From NCBI GenBank assembly GCA_011800805.1, contig MPNW01000253.1:52707-116706 (forward strand): a DNA stretch of 64,000 nt, in the 5' to 3' direction. The notes beneath the pieces were generated by a model that made no database searches, had not been told where the DNA came from, and saw nothing but the letters and a program-made list of their open reading frames with translations. The stretch comes from Hirudo medicinalis (Eukaryota > Annelida > Clitellata > Hirudinida > Hirudinidae). Below, one piece after another: positions 21,842-36,500 of this stretch (the first letter of the stretch is position 1; every line of letters starts with the position of its first letter). Both the position numbers and the translations under genes were made by a program.

Positions 21842-24800
21842 ATGGCGGAGTGCGGTTCGGCGGCGTGTTCGTCTATTTCCCTAAAGTTAAATGATTTAAA
21901 ATTTCCTATCCATAAATACGCTTTTAATGGAGACAAACGGCAAATCAAAAATTGCATTAAGAAAGGTTCTGCTAATTTTTTTTTAACTTATGGCAAACTT
22001 ATAACTTATAGCAAACTACTCTTGTCTTCATGGATCGGCATTTCATTGAACAGGCCTTGATATTAATTTTGCTAATATCAGCGGTTTCACACCGTTATAT
22101 CTTTCGGCTTTGGGAGGTCATAAAAAGTCTTCGAAATATTTGATTAAAATGGGGGCCGATCCAAACAGGTAACATTTTAAATGATATCGGCGGACTTTTT
22201 AAAGTGAATTGATTTTGCTCTAGTAGATTAGATATGACTCGATATTCAAACTGAGTGCTACTTAGTTTTCATTTGGTCGTAATAAACTAGTGAAATTGGC
22301 TGAAAGTGTTGCCTTTGTGACATTTTTTTAAACAATACCTCATATTTTGATTTTCAGGAGAACATTTGATGGCCTCACGGCATTGCATGCAGCAGCTCAA
22401 TTTGGAGATGCTGAATTGGTTGACATGCTAATAGCTGCGGGAGGTGATCTCAGATTGCATGATTATAACTTACATTCCGTGATAGACTATGCTCGGCAAA
22501 ATAAGGATGTGAAGACTCGAGACAACATTGTACGTCTTGTTCAAAAGACAACGCAAGATGCAGTTAACAAGCCTCAGGTGGATTACCTGGAGACGACAGC
22601 CATTTTTAATAAAAGACAGAAGGGAAACAAATTTTCCTTTTCAAATATCTTTGGAAAGAAGTTTGAAGGTTTAGGTAACTGCACAATGATTGCTGATGGC
22701 TTTGGAAAGGTAGAAACATGCTTAACATATTCTAATGATTTTCGTAATTACTTAGATTAATATTCTCATATTCGGTTCATCTTGGCATGGTCACCTTAAT
22801 GCATTACTTTTATATTTTTACTTAAATATATATAACATGTCTTTATTGTTCCAGGTTTTAGTCCAAAGGGATGAAACCTGTTCGTTATTTAAGAACTATC
22901 CACTTGTCTCAGTGAATGATTTGGATCATGATGACAATGCTCACTCATGGGAAAATGGACCTCATTTTGTAATGGAAGGGTATGATTTGTTTAAATTCTT
23001 CCATAAACCATCAGGGAAAATGCTGAATTATTGTCTGAATTTTTTTTATAATCACTTGCTATTAATTCTGAAGAAAAGAACATGTAACTACTGTGTTTGT
23101 AATGAAAATTGGAATAAGGGAAGAGTTATGGAATTGCTTTAGGTAGTAAATTTGACATTTGGAATTAGTTATTATTGTTTCAGAATGTTGTGGAATGGAG
23201 AACCAGTAACTATAAAAAGACTCCACACAAGACCCAAAAAATCAACTTGTATAGATCTCATCATTGAAGAACTCAATAATTTGTTGTATGTGCTTCGATT
23301 ATTTCCTGTATTTCTTGTTTTCTTAAAATCAGACATGGTTTAATTTCTTAACTTTTAGAAAATTACAGAGCAATTCCATCTTAACTCTGATGGGAGCCAG
23401 CAGGGGTCATTTTGCAGAAAATGAGGTGTTGGTTTTTGAGAGGATAACTTACGGCTCTCTTTTTGATTATCTGCACATGCAGAAAAACACCCTCAGTTAT
23501 GATCAGTCCGCTGTCATAATGAGACAAATATCTTGTGCCCTTAGGTACTTGCATCGAAACAGATTCATCCATTGCTCAGTGACCTCTCATGCAATCTTCT
23601 TAACTGATAATTACCATGCCAAATTGGGTAACTTTGAGTATATGAGTACGTTTGAGTCACAACATCCTTGTCAAGTCATATTGAATAGATATTTGAATTC
23701 TGCTTACAATTGGATGGCTCCCGAAGTGATGGAAGGGTTGAAGCCAACCCCCATGTCTGATGTATACAGTTACACGTCTGTCTTTTGGGAAGCTACTCAA
23801 GGTTGTTGTGTATTTTCTTACTTTTCTTATTTTCTTTAGAACATGCATTAAAACGTGATGTTATGCTTTCATCTAATTGTTTCAGGTTATATACCATGGG
23901 CAAATGTTCCATTTAATTTGATCTATGATAAAGTCGTCAATGGACAGTGGAGTTGCTTGGCATTTGAGGCTATTGATAGTCAGAATACAGTAATGATTCC
24001 TGATAAGTTCTTGGACATCATTTCCAGTGGAATGCAGCATAATCCTCTGAGTAGGATGAGCATGGTGAAGATTGAGAGGATTTTATGCAAATACATTGAA
24101 AGCAATTCTTGCTGTCCCCCCACCTTTGAGAGGCCAAATGTTGATATTTTAAATATGTTAAACTTATCTTTATTGGATATGGAAGTTGAGATACCTTCGA
24201 CTTCAAACAACGCTTTGCCATTTCCAGAACACCCTCCATTTGCACACATTAAGTCAGGTATGAAAGGTTACTTGAAAAACCATACTGGGAAAAGAAGAAA
24301 ATGGGAATTGCCTGGTGATAACTCACTTCCAAACAAAAGCAAGAACAAAGGAAGTAAATCTAATGTTGTGAAGAGTCAGTCATTGAATTCTCCTTCAGCC
24401 AAAGAAATACTTCCTGCAGTTAATGTAGCACAAGATATGCATTATGATTCTCCAACATCTCTCTTGCAAACTACACTGAATGAAATCAGAATTGATGCAA
24501 ATTCCCCTAACACAACACTAGAGAAAAATGAACAAATTGCTCCAGAACGTGCTGAAAACAACCTAATCCTTTCTCCAGGAGTTGAAGGTAAAGAACCAAT
24601 TTCTGAAATATGTCTCTCCGACAGCAAGAGTCTGAAGTCTGTGGAAAAAAGTGTCGCCCCTTCAGCAGAATCAAATCCCTGTATGGAAAATGTCGTTAAA
24701 AAATCTGATTTGAACAGAATAGAATTAGATGAAGCTCAGTCATCAGCAGAGCCTGATATTAGTGGCAAAGAAAGAAAGTCAGTTGCTGAACTATTTCAGT

Positions 24801-26829
24801 ATCAAGACGGTCAGCATGAATCAATCCCATGTGAACCAAGCGGCTCTTTAAGTGCAAAGAAGAGAAAGTTGGATTCTTTTGAGAGTCTTGAGAAAGTTGC
24901 ATCTTTGGAAATTGATTCTAGATGCAAAGCAGTTGAGAATCATGTGTATCAGATCATCAGAAAATCATCAGAACCTGAACAACTGAAAGATGACTCTAAT
25001 TATAAAAAAATGATTTCATCATCGGCCGCACTCGGGGAAATTAAACTGGGTGAAGAAATGTCCAAGAGGAGAAGTATCAGTCAGTCCTATAAAATAGACT
25101 TTTTGAAGATAGAGGGAATTTCAACATGTGAAGAAATTTCAAATCATTTTAAGAGATTTCCAAAGGTTGGAATGAAAGAAAAAGACTATACCGGAATTGA
25201 GCAAGATACAACATCATTCCAAGACAAAATTACTGGTGCATCTGGAAAGACTTTTGAAGCTGCGAATTTTCTTTCAAGGAAATCATATTTTGAAAGCAAA
25301 TTGTTGACTCCAACATTTTCAGAAAGGGATTTAACTGGAAGGAGGGAGGGTCATTCTTTATTTAAATCGTCTTCACAAGTTAAAGTGGGTCTTAGCTGTG
25401 CTGATTTGCCTCGGCCTTTGTGAGTTTGAATACTTGGATTTAGCTGTTTTTTTTAATAGTCTCATCCTTAACCATCCTTAACCAACTAAACCAATTAAGC
25501 ACGATATCATTCATTAAAGAACGATAACAATAAAAGGTTGAATGTATGTTTTATTTATTTGATATTATTCATCAGATTACATTGTTAATTAATTAACTTT
25601 TAATAAACTCTTAAAGCAAGAAAAGAGTTGCTGATGTTCTTGGGAGAGATTTAAAAGAGGAGACAGAATGTTATCTAAACAATTGCAAAACTTCAGGGAG
25701 AATTGAATCGTGGAATATCGAGTCTCATTTTCTAAGAGCTAAAAACTTCAATCTTTCAAAGGATGTTAATGTAGAGAAGCATCACTCATATCCTTCCACT
25801 TCTGGAGCTAAAGTAATTTGTCAAAACCTTGAAGTTCAAGAACAAAAGGAAAATTCAGGAATTTCTGATCAGGAGGCAGTTGAATTGATAAAGAGTGATG
25901 ATAAAAATCTTAGCTATGAGGAGCCATCTAAAGTTGAAGATAATTTCTTTGTCAGGGAAAGCACCATCCAAGAACAGAATTCTTTGGATTTTAGGTATTC
26001 AAACTTCTTGAATTATGTAGAAGACATGGAATGTTCATCTAGTGATGGATATGAAGTTGAAGAGATCCAGTCCAACTCGAAATTGGATCTAGGTCAACAA
26101 AAACAGAATGAAAGATTGATGGGTATGAATGTTAATAAAGTCAAAGAAAGTTTTGAGATTTCAACATGCAGGCAGTCAAATAAAAGCATTAACACAAACA
26201 GTGACATTGGAAAGTGTGTAGAAAGATCATTTTACAGAGGCATCCAGCAATTTAGCTTTAATGGTCGTAGACTGGTACCAAGCAGATCTCTAAATCGCCA
26301 GTGCCAGCTGCCTGCTATTGGAGTCAAACCTGCCAGTCACCTCATCAATGCCAAAGTTTTAAAGTCATTGGATTTATCATTCAGCTCTGATAGTCATGCA
26401 ATCAATGAGGCAGAAATTTCTCTCAATACCCCCATCGCTGAAATTATCAGAAACTACGAGGATAAGATTAACGACAGTTTCAAACAAGTAAACATTCACA
26501 AAAGAGGAACGTTATCTGAAAAAGATATGATGTCGCCAAATATTAGCTTGGTGGGGTCCAATGTTTCTCAGAATGAGGCTAGAAAGCGTTTGCTTAATTT
26601 TCCAACTAATGCTGAGTATGTAAAGCATGGAGATCACTCCATCAATGGTAGAGTGGATCCCAAGTCTGATATGGTCCACATTTCTGGACTTAAGATTTAT
26701 GTTGGTGGTGGAGGAGACAGAGGTGATTCAATAACATCCAATAAAAAGCTGTTCAATCTTCATGAGAGTCTCTTTGACGGACAGTGGCATATTGATGGTG
26801 ATGATGATGATGTCAGAGAGTTTGTTTGA
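21842..26829 (+). CDS. TEX14-like ankyrin-repeat pseudokinase
   Basis: Eight exons: 21842-21965, 22054-22168, 22358-22709, 22855-22979, 23184-23285, 23359-23801, 23886-25419, 25617-26829; about 1,335 aa. The N terminus has ankyrin repeats (GFTPLYLSALGGHKKSSKYL; GLTALHAAAQFGDAELVDML) ending in AAGGDLRLHD, a TEX14-typical block. A kinase-like domain follows: WNGEPVTIKRLH (beta-3 Lys kept), LVFERITYGSLFDYLH, LRYLHRNRFIHCSVTS, YNWMAPEVMEG. HRD is replaced by IHCSVTS and DFG by GNFEY, so catalytic and Mg-binding Asp residues are missing: a pseudokinase. The C-terminal 800 residues are polar and of low complexity. In mammals TEX14 blocks abscission at germ-cell intercellular bridges by binding CEP55; a similar role here is inference. 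All junction phases agree. Confidence 0.82.
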
Positions 26830-27505
26830 TGAGCCTAAGTTTATTCATAAAAACTTCGCTAGAAGAACTTTGCTTTGACTTTCGTTAATGTTTGAATATC
26901 TGATTTTATTTTATTTCTGCAAGGATTGTTGAATTATTTCTGAAGTAGTTTCGCCATTGTTAACCTTTTATAGAAACCCTTTTTGTGTTGTCTGACTGAC
27001 GCTGGTGAGATTAATATAGCGTCCTGCATCAGCAGGATTAGCTGTGCATCGCCTATTGTACGGGGTGCTCAGGTTCCGGGTATTTGTGATGGATAGGCGG
27101 TCGGGATTCCGGATTTGGGCGTGGGGATCGTGCTCGCCCGGAGTCGTGTGGTTTTGTAGGTTTTTTTTAGTATAGTTACATCACTCAAAGATTCCGTAAA
27201 GTTTCTTAAATTTTGGTGTGTAGACGTCGATCTGGGACTATATTTTACAGGATAGGGTAAAGACAAAACTTTAGACAAAGTTGTTAATTAATTTGTAATA
27301 TTTAAATTATTAAAAATTTTTAGATTTCAAATTGTATTGATTATCTGATATCGCTTTTATTATATTAATTTTTAAAATTGGAAAAACAAACTTGCCGCTA
27401 CAATTTTCTATCGTCGTTGAAAATAAGCTTTGAAAGCCGGTCCTGATATTTTACAGGTTGCTGCATTACGTTATTGATTCATGAGACTAAAGATATTCCT
27501 TTAAA
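26830..27505. other. intergenic between TEX14-like and RFC1 genes
   Basis: No gene is seen. Positions 27000-27150 are unusually GC-rich for this window (words such as cgggattccgga and gctcgcccggagtcg). The minus-strand open frame across it has no domain. This could be a promoter region of RFC1 or a small repeat; I cannot distinguish them. Confidence 0.35.
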
Positions 27506-30500
27506 ATGGTTAGAACACTTACAGTTTGATTCGTACTAAATGTTCACCTAATGGTCGCGCTTAGCGATCCAGATTCAGTAGATTCATAGGCGTGACGGAC
27601 ATTACTTAGAATTATTTGTAACTCATAGGCTTTAGCTAGTGCAGAAATCATTTAAATGACTAAGGTTGTATAATCATTTGTTATTTTTGGGATACAAAAC
27701 ATGCTGTCTATGATGTATTAAATTAATTTACTTCGTATGCACATTGATTTCCTTGGATTTATTTTCATTCATAAAATAATTTGATATTACATTCTACATC
27801 TTTTTGTAATAGCCATTAACTTTTGTCATCATTGATCTAATGTTGAAACATTACTTATTCTGAAGGATATAAGAAAATATTTTGGGTCTGGAAATGTTCA
27901 AAAACCTTCAAACACTTCAGTGGTGCCTATAGAACAAAAGGCTGAAGCTAGATATGATATTTCAGAATCTCTCCCAAAAAAGAAAGGAACTCAAAACACA
28001 AAGTCATCATGGAGAAATAAGAAGGAGGAATCCAAACCAACATTGTTAAAGCAAATGTCCACAGCCTCTCAGCACATCTCAGATGTTGAAGAGGTTGATT
28101 TTCCAGAAGTGGATCAAAAGAGAGTCAAAAAGAAAGCACCAAAGTTAGTGGAAGCAAAAATAAAGTCAACTGAAAACAAAGTATTTAAAGACAATGCCAA
28201 AACTGCATTTGGTATTGGAGACGAGACTTCTGGTAAGAACAATCCTGATGACAAGAGCAAATCCACACAATATAAAACTTCAAAAATTTCAAAAAAAGTG
28301 CAAGGAAGTTTAAAAAGGAGGCACGAGGTAAGCTTAGAAAATTTTTTTTAATTATTATCAAATGTAATAAGTTGATCAGGCTGTCCAATTGTAATCCTCA
28401 GATTGGGTTGAAATTGCGATTTATTTATTTTTTATTTCATATAAATATTTGCTTACCATTTACATTATTTTAATGTAATTTATGATGCAAAGGTTAATAA
28501 CAATAAACAATTTGACAGAATGATGTTTCAGAAGATGAAGACATTCAAGCACCGAGAAAAAAGAAAAATGTTGTGGCTTCAGGTGATTTCATTTTAACTT
28601 TAATCTATACCTTTTGCAACTCAATTTACCATCTCAGTTGATTTGTGACAATCATAGATGCTTGTCATTTGAACTTTCATCAGTTGTTAAGCTGACTAAA
28701 GTTTCACTTACATTACATGTCATTATTTACTATTTAATTTCTTGAATATTCTTCCAGAGTTAATTTGAAATTTATTGTAAACTGTTGTAAATATTTTGTA
28801 ACAGTGTTAACTCACATGTTTTAGACTTGATTGATGCTTTTAATGATGGTATTAGTGATGATGTTATGGTGAAGTTTTGTGATGATGTTGCACTTGACTG
28901 CATGAGACACAAAAGAAGCACTTTATCAGATTCAGATGAAGACCCCCTGCCTGCAACTTGTAGACTTAAAAGGGAATCTCGATCATCATATTTTAATGGT
29001 ACTTAATGTTGATTTATTTTTATTGCTATTCATTTCCCTTTTCAACTTAAAAAGCAGAAATTACTATTACCTTTTTTTTAACTGTCTGAGATTGATGATT
29101 TGCATTTTGTGTTTCATGGATTAAAAAGAAAATTTTAATAAAATCAGAGACCTTCACCAGAGTGGTGCCAAAGTTGACGGAATCTTCTGCCGTCCATGTT
29201 CCTGAGATTGAGCAGAAGAAGAAGAAGCCAATAAGTTCCATGGACTTCTTTGGGTTCTCACCAGTGCAACAGAAAGAAGGTCGACATCTCGTAGAAAAAG
29301 TAAGTTATTTACTTAAATCTTCATTTTTTTGGCTTTCAAGTCACTAATTTAGGATAATTTTGTATTTTTGGTATGTTATTATTTTATACAATTTGATAAT
29401 TTTAATTAATAATCTCTATGCATGCTTCACTTTGCTTAAATAATTACATAATCTTGCAAATGTCACTAAATGGTTACTACTGATACCTCTCAGACCACAA
29501 CTAACTCCAGGAACTTTCAAGAAGAAATCAAAGGTTAGTTGACTCTGTTGTGATTGCTCAATCTTATGAATACTATGTAAATGTAGTTCATTTGTATAGT
29601 GCCACATGCAAGTTCAGAGGCACTTTCGTTAACCATTTATGTAGTGGTCCTTCCCAAGGGCAGTACCGGCTGGGTTTCGAACAGGATGCACTGTGATGGG
29701 ATTGCCATTAATGCAACCCTCTGAGCCAACTCGCATGCATTGCACTATGCCACTGATTTTGCAAATAATAAAGAGTCAACATCACGGCAGGATCTCTCAC
29801 TCTGAACAAGAAATCGTTTGGAAAAAGAAAGAGGGAGGAGGAAGAGGAGGTGTGTTTGATGTCATTGAATTGTGTTGTATTTCACAATGTGCTCCATTAT
29901 ATGCTCCCATAGGACACTTAGATCCACTTAATTAATATTTGTCACAATGAAGATGTGATATGGTTTTGCACTTGATTTTGTATAATCGATGTTATTTTAC
30001 TTTTCTTATTTTGTAATAATTTAATGCAAGAGTTGCTCATTACTTATTGGTTGCTTGTAGAAGGTATAATTTTGGTTGCACTTTAATGATAATAGAGCAC
30101 TTCTTGTTCGTTAAGTCATTGATTTAAGAATTGCGTTAATTATTGTAGCTTCCACTCTTGTATTACAAGGATGAAACTATCCTTTCAGGAATTGCACACA
30201 ACTGAACAATGTTTTGCCATTTTTTTTGCAATTAAACCCCTTTTGTAAACACAGTTGTGATATATTTTATCAAAAAATGAATAAATATAAAATGATTGCA
30301 CATCAGAATCATATAATTGATGGAGATCTTAAAGAAGCAACTTGTAAGAGGCCTTTAAAAGAAGCACCACTGACTGTCACCTCTGCAAGGGGCTCCAATG
30401 AAGTGAACATGAGTGATCTTCAATCCCCTGCTCGCATGATCAAGCCTGATGTCGACAGTCCTGCCAGGGTGAGCAATGAATGTTAATATTTGTAATGACG

Positions 30501-33500
30501 AAAATGTGATTTGATTTTGTACTTGATATTGTATAATCAATAATGGTTGAACAGTCAGCCAAGAAAGATGAAGACAGAAGGAAATCATATTTGGCCTTCA
30601 TGAACAGGGAGCCTCCGAAAGCTCTCGGATCTAAAGAAATACCACAGGTTCTTGCTTTGGGTTGATTTTAGTTCTAAAATAATTAAATATCAATCATAAG
30701 TATTTTTGTTTTGTTTATATAACTTTTACGCTTTCTTTTATTTGAGTGAAGCTCCAGCTTGATTACAGAGTTAATTATATTTGCAATGCTTTTGAGGAAT
30801 TGTATTTGGAGATTTTAATGTCGTACACAAATGTTACTTTAGTAATTACAGTGGTCGGCATATCTTTGAGAGCGCTTTGATTTTTCTGCTACAGTTGACT
30901 TCTTGCTTCTTCCTTAAGTCATGCCAGTAATACTGGCACCCATCAGGACCTTCTTTTTTTTACTTAGAAAATTACTGATCTCGATTTGTCCCCATAATCA
31001 ACACGTGTTCTGCCCATTCCGGGTGAGACTGTATGCTTTCCTGAGTTACAGGAGTTTTTGACTGCTTACATACTTCAATATTTTGCAGTTTCTCAAACAA
31101 CTAATCACTGCACAGTTGCTCACTTGCAAATTTAATGATCCTCCATTTGAAGACTCGGATGAGATTTATTCCAACCTTCTCCAAGAGTTTTGCTGGTCTT
31201 CCCCCAGGATTTTTCATTCCATATTTCTCTGGATTATTAAGGGAGTTTCTCATGTCTTAGAGCAATTGAACTCATTGCAAATGTCAGAAATTAAATAATT
31301 TGCCTTCTCAAAAGCCAAAATCTGACCTTTTTTGCTCATTCAGTCTTGTCTTCTTCCCCAAGTTCTTAGATGTCAAACAAAACTTTTACTTTGTTTTAAT
31401 TGATGCACTTTTATGTAGCTAATGAAAGATTACTCACTTCCTCCAATAAATAGTTATTTATGCAAATACATGAAACCGCTCTTAAAGATACAAACGAACA
31501 AATTGGTACATCGATTTGCATTTCTTGTTAAAACATGTAATAAATTAGTTTTTAACTTTATTATAACTGACATTTAATTTGTATACCAAATATTAGGGTA
31601 TAAAATTCATATTTAAGAAAGTTATACGAAAAAATATGGTGCTCTTAAAGGTGTGATGGCCACTGTATCAATGATGAGAAGACTGATTTTATCTATTAAT
31701 ATCTATTGCTTGTTGTCAGGGCGAAGAGAATTGTTTGGAGGGACTCACGTTCGTGATGACAGGAGTTCTGGAGAGCATTGAGAGGGATGATTGCAAGTCC
31801 CTCATTGAGAGGTACGGGGGTAAGGTGACCACCAGCATCAGCAGAAACACCAAGTACCTCATTGTCGGCAGGGATTCGGGGATCTCAAAGATTGCAAAGG
31901 TGATTGTAATTGTGAACATTGTGATAATATCATCAACACCACTTGTTGAGATAGATGTTGACAATAAGAATCTATTAGTTAAAATCATGAATATTTTTCT
32001 AATTTCAAGGCAAATGAGTTAAAGACAAAGCAAATAAATGAGGATGAACTCTTTGAATTGCTGAGGACACTGCCGGGCAAAAGGTCCAAATATGAATTGA
32101 AATACGAAGCTGAGAAAGAAAGCAGCAAGAAAGTTAATAGAAATATTTCTTGCGTTTGTGACTAAATAAATAAATGCAAATGATAAGATGTCTACATTAT
32201 TTTTTTGCAAGTACTTAATTTATTATAATGCTATTTATTAGCTATTTATCTATTTAATACTTAAATCCTTTTAAATGTTGTTGAAAACTCTACTTTGTAC
32301 AAAATCTATGAAACTGTTTCAGTCCAACAAGAAACCATTGCTTTCTGCAAGTGCGTCGTCACCTGCAAGCAAATCGGTCTCAAGTGAAAAGAAAGAAAAA
32401 CAGGACAAATCAGAGACAAAAAAAGCAAGAGAGACACATTTGTCATCATCATCAGAGCAACCATTTGCCAAAATTGAAACAAGCAGAAGCAAGGATCGAA
32501 AAGTGGAGGTCAATGAGAGCTCATTGTTATGGGTCGACAAGTACAAACCCATTTCCATGAAGAACATCATTGGTCAGCAGGGTGACAAGAGCCAAGCTAA
32601 GAAGCTCTACAATTGGCTTCTGAATTGGCACAAAAACATGAACAAGAAGCCTATTTGTTAGTTGTTTATTTGTTCATTCATTCATTCTTAGATCAGATGA
32701 TAGTAATGCAGAATAATTCTGATATAGTTTCACGTGCAAGTAATTGTATGGATATTGAAACATTCAATTTTTAAGTTCTAAAGAATCTCAGTATTGACTC
32801 ATTTTGTGTTGAAGTTGAACGAACATCTGCATTGTTTCAGACGGTCGACCGAGCGAAGATGGATGTGGATTCAAAGCCGCTCTCCTCTCGGGTCCTCCCG
32901 GCATCGGAAAGACCACCACTGCCCATCTTGTCTGCCAGGTTTGAGGAGATCAGTAATTTCTTTCTCAAGATCTTTTGAGCCTTTGTAGAATTCTATTTAT
33001 TATGTAATATAATATTAAATTTTATGGAATTCTATTATATTATGTAATGTAATATTATGTAATATAATATTATGTTTTATGGAATTCTATTTATTATTTA
33101 ATATAATATTATCTTTTATAGAATTCTATTTATTATGTAATATAATATTATCTTTATAGAAATCTATTTATTGCATAATATAATAATAGCTTTTGCAAAT
33201 GTACTTCATATATATCCAGCACCGTAAGAGGTGCTTTTTTGGTAACCACTTAGATTGCGCTCCTCCTCAAGGGTGCTTGTGGAAGTGCAGGCTGGGTTTC
33301 GAACACATCGCAACCGATGGCATTACTGACACATGCAGGAATGCAACCCATTCGACTTGCACTTTATTGATTTTCACAACAGAGTTATTGTTGTTTATTG
33401 GAAATTCTATGAAGCTGCTGCAAAGTCGTACAAAGATGTGTTAAAATGTTATTTAAAACAAATTTGTTGTGAGAATGTTTTACTTTATAATGGTATTTTT

Positions 33501-36500
33501 AATAATTCAATGTTACTTTGTAATTAGTTAATAGTTATTATTTATAACTATTTGCCATCCTTATCCAACTCATCTCTTGACGTGCTTAATATTTTTTAGG
33601 AGGCCGGATTCTCATTTTTTGAATTGAATGCATCTGATACGAGGTCAAAAAAGAGTTTGAAGGAGTTTGTGTCTGAAGCTCTCAATTGCCACTCATTGCA
33701 CAGCTTTTTCAGTGGGCATTTTTATACTTTTCTTTGCAATCACTCGCAATGAAGCATTGAGATCGCTTGCTGAGAGATGAATGCAGCTATGCATTCTTAA
33801 GTAATGAACTTACGTTTTAAAGCAATGCACATGACTTGCTTTTTATGTTGATGCATAATTTCCCTAATAATATTAATAATAATCCCCTAATTGTCAATAA
33901 TAAATTTGTTTAATTTTGCAATGATGTCATTTCCATAACAAAGATGCTGATGGCCAGTACCATATAGTACTAAAAGTATTATAGTGACTTAATAATTATG
34001 AATAATTACTAATAATTATCATTATTAAGCAATAATGCCATTTGTAATGCAGTCGCTAGATTAGTTAATATAGCCATAATTTGCAACAATGTCATCAAAA
34101 AACTAACAACAACAACAACTCCATCAGATGAAGCTCAGGACAAGAAGGCGGTCACTTTAGATGGCAAGAAGCATTGTCTGGTGATGGATGAGGTCGATGG
34201 AATGGCTGGAAATGAGGACAGGGGAGGAGTTCAGGTTCCTACTCTGTTGCTATTTTCATATTTTATCACTTGAATCTCCATAATTACATTTATGACTACA
34301 TTCTGATTATTTAACTGCATATTTATATAAATATTCCCAAATGTATTTAATTTAATGAATTATTATACTATTAAGTTATTACGGGTTATTAAGTTATTAA
34401 GTATTAGGGGAGTAGTTTAAAAGCGACTTCATTCCACTTAGGAAGTGATACAGCTGATCAAGACCAGTCACGTGCCTGTGATATGCATGTGCAACGACAG
34501 AAACCATCCGAAGATCAGAAGTCTCGCCAACCACTGCTTCGATCTTCGTTTTCAGAGGCCACGAGTCGAGCAGATAAAAGTGGGTTTTGAGAGCATTCTC
34601 GTTCTTTATTAGGCAGGGATTTCAGCCTGCTTTTAATATCATGCTTAGATTTGTTTGGGTCTCCAGCCTTTATCAAAAGTTCTGATTTATTTTTTGCCTT
34701 ATTTTTTAAAATTAATTGTTGTGAAGTTAAACACTTGCTGAGTAATATTTAGTCTAATTTCTGATTGTTTTTTTGAATGTAAATGATGGGTGAGTTTTAA
34801 AATAGCAGCTGATTAAAAACTGCAGGGTTCCATGATGTCCATTGCCTTCAAGGAGGGTCTCAAGATACCTCCTCCTGCCCTCAACGAAATCATCATTGCA
34901 GCCAATCAGGACATTCGACAGGTGTTGTCATGTCGTCTTGTACTTATTCGATTAGTTAATGGATGGCCATGTATAAAATTAATTAACATATAATTGTGAT
35001 TGCAGTGATGTGATTACTAATTTAATATGCAAGTTATTATAATTGGTCTACTTGATTAACGTTCCTTGTAAGTTGAATTCATGGAAAATAATTTTAGTTA
35101 TAACATTTGTGAGGTCACTGCTATTGTTGATTGTTGATGTTTGGGGACCCAAGGAATATGTTGTCCAAAAAGCAACTTTTTGTTAGTCCATAAACTGTGA
35201 TTTCCAAAATATGGATTTTTTCTAATCTTTTTCAACACCCATTACATTAACATGTTCAAAATATTGTTATTATTATTATTATTATTATATAATTCTGTGA
35301 TATTTATCTAAACACTGAAAAGTAAGCAAAATTTTTATTAAGCAGTAAAATGGGTGACAGCAGAATTGGCCACAGCCTTTGCTTGTATAGCATCTGAACC
35401 CTCGCTGCCAAAGCACGACTCTTGCAACTAATGTGCTTAGCAGATTCCATGTGTGCACACGGACATGACAAACAGAATTCTGACAGAAAAGAATGTGACC
35501 ATCAGTGTACACAACATCAGAGTACATGTCATCCTTAAACTCGCTTGTGTGATCATGAACACTAATCAGTTTAAATTTTTTACTCTTTGCAAATGTGTAA
35601 AATAACTTTTAGTTCAAACTTGTTTTGTGGTTGTCAATGTAAACTCGACCATAAACTTTTAATTTCAGAATGCAAACAAAAATGTCATAGCATAAAATAG
35701 CTAATACCTCTTTAAGCTAAAATGATATTTATAATATTGAAATGATCACACTTCTCTGTAAAATTTACAAAACGTGAGATTTATACACGATGGTGAATTT
35801 TTTTTCAAATTTCGAACTTTTCGTCTGAAAGTACGAACTTTGTTTTTTGTCCAAAACGAATTCCTTTGGTCTTTGGTTCTTTGATGTTAATTGTCTGCAA
35901 TGAATGTCTCAATATTCTGCATGTTTGTATAATTATAATACACTGTTACAGATGTTGTGTTATATCCACCAATGATTGACTTTCATTAATTATCCATATT
36001 TAATTATGACATAATCCAGGTAATCCACAACCTTTCCATGTGGTCGGTGAAGGATAAGAACCTCACATTCGATCAACTCAAGCAGGATGCTTCACGAGCT
36101 CAAAAGGACCTCCACTTTGTAAGACATTATGCAAACAGTTAATGCTATTTAGCAGCTAATGATATTATAATGGTACCTCGTTCATTGATATAAATTGAAG
36201 TAAATGATTTTAATGGAAATATTTATGAGTATAGAAAACAGTATGTTTTCAATAAATTATTATCATAAACACTAATTAATGCTGTTGCCTGATGTTGATG
36301 TTAACCTCAGTCATATTTACTTCATTTGCATTTTTGTTGTTGAAACATGGATGTACTTAAAAACATTTATTTCTGACTACCAAATTATCTCAATTTATTT
36401 TAATTGATTATTTTTCAGAGTCCTTTTGATGTCTGCAGAAAGGTTTTCTCAGGTGGTGAAGATTCGAGAAAGATGACGTTGAATGACAAGAGCGATCTTT

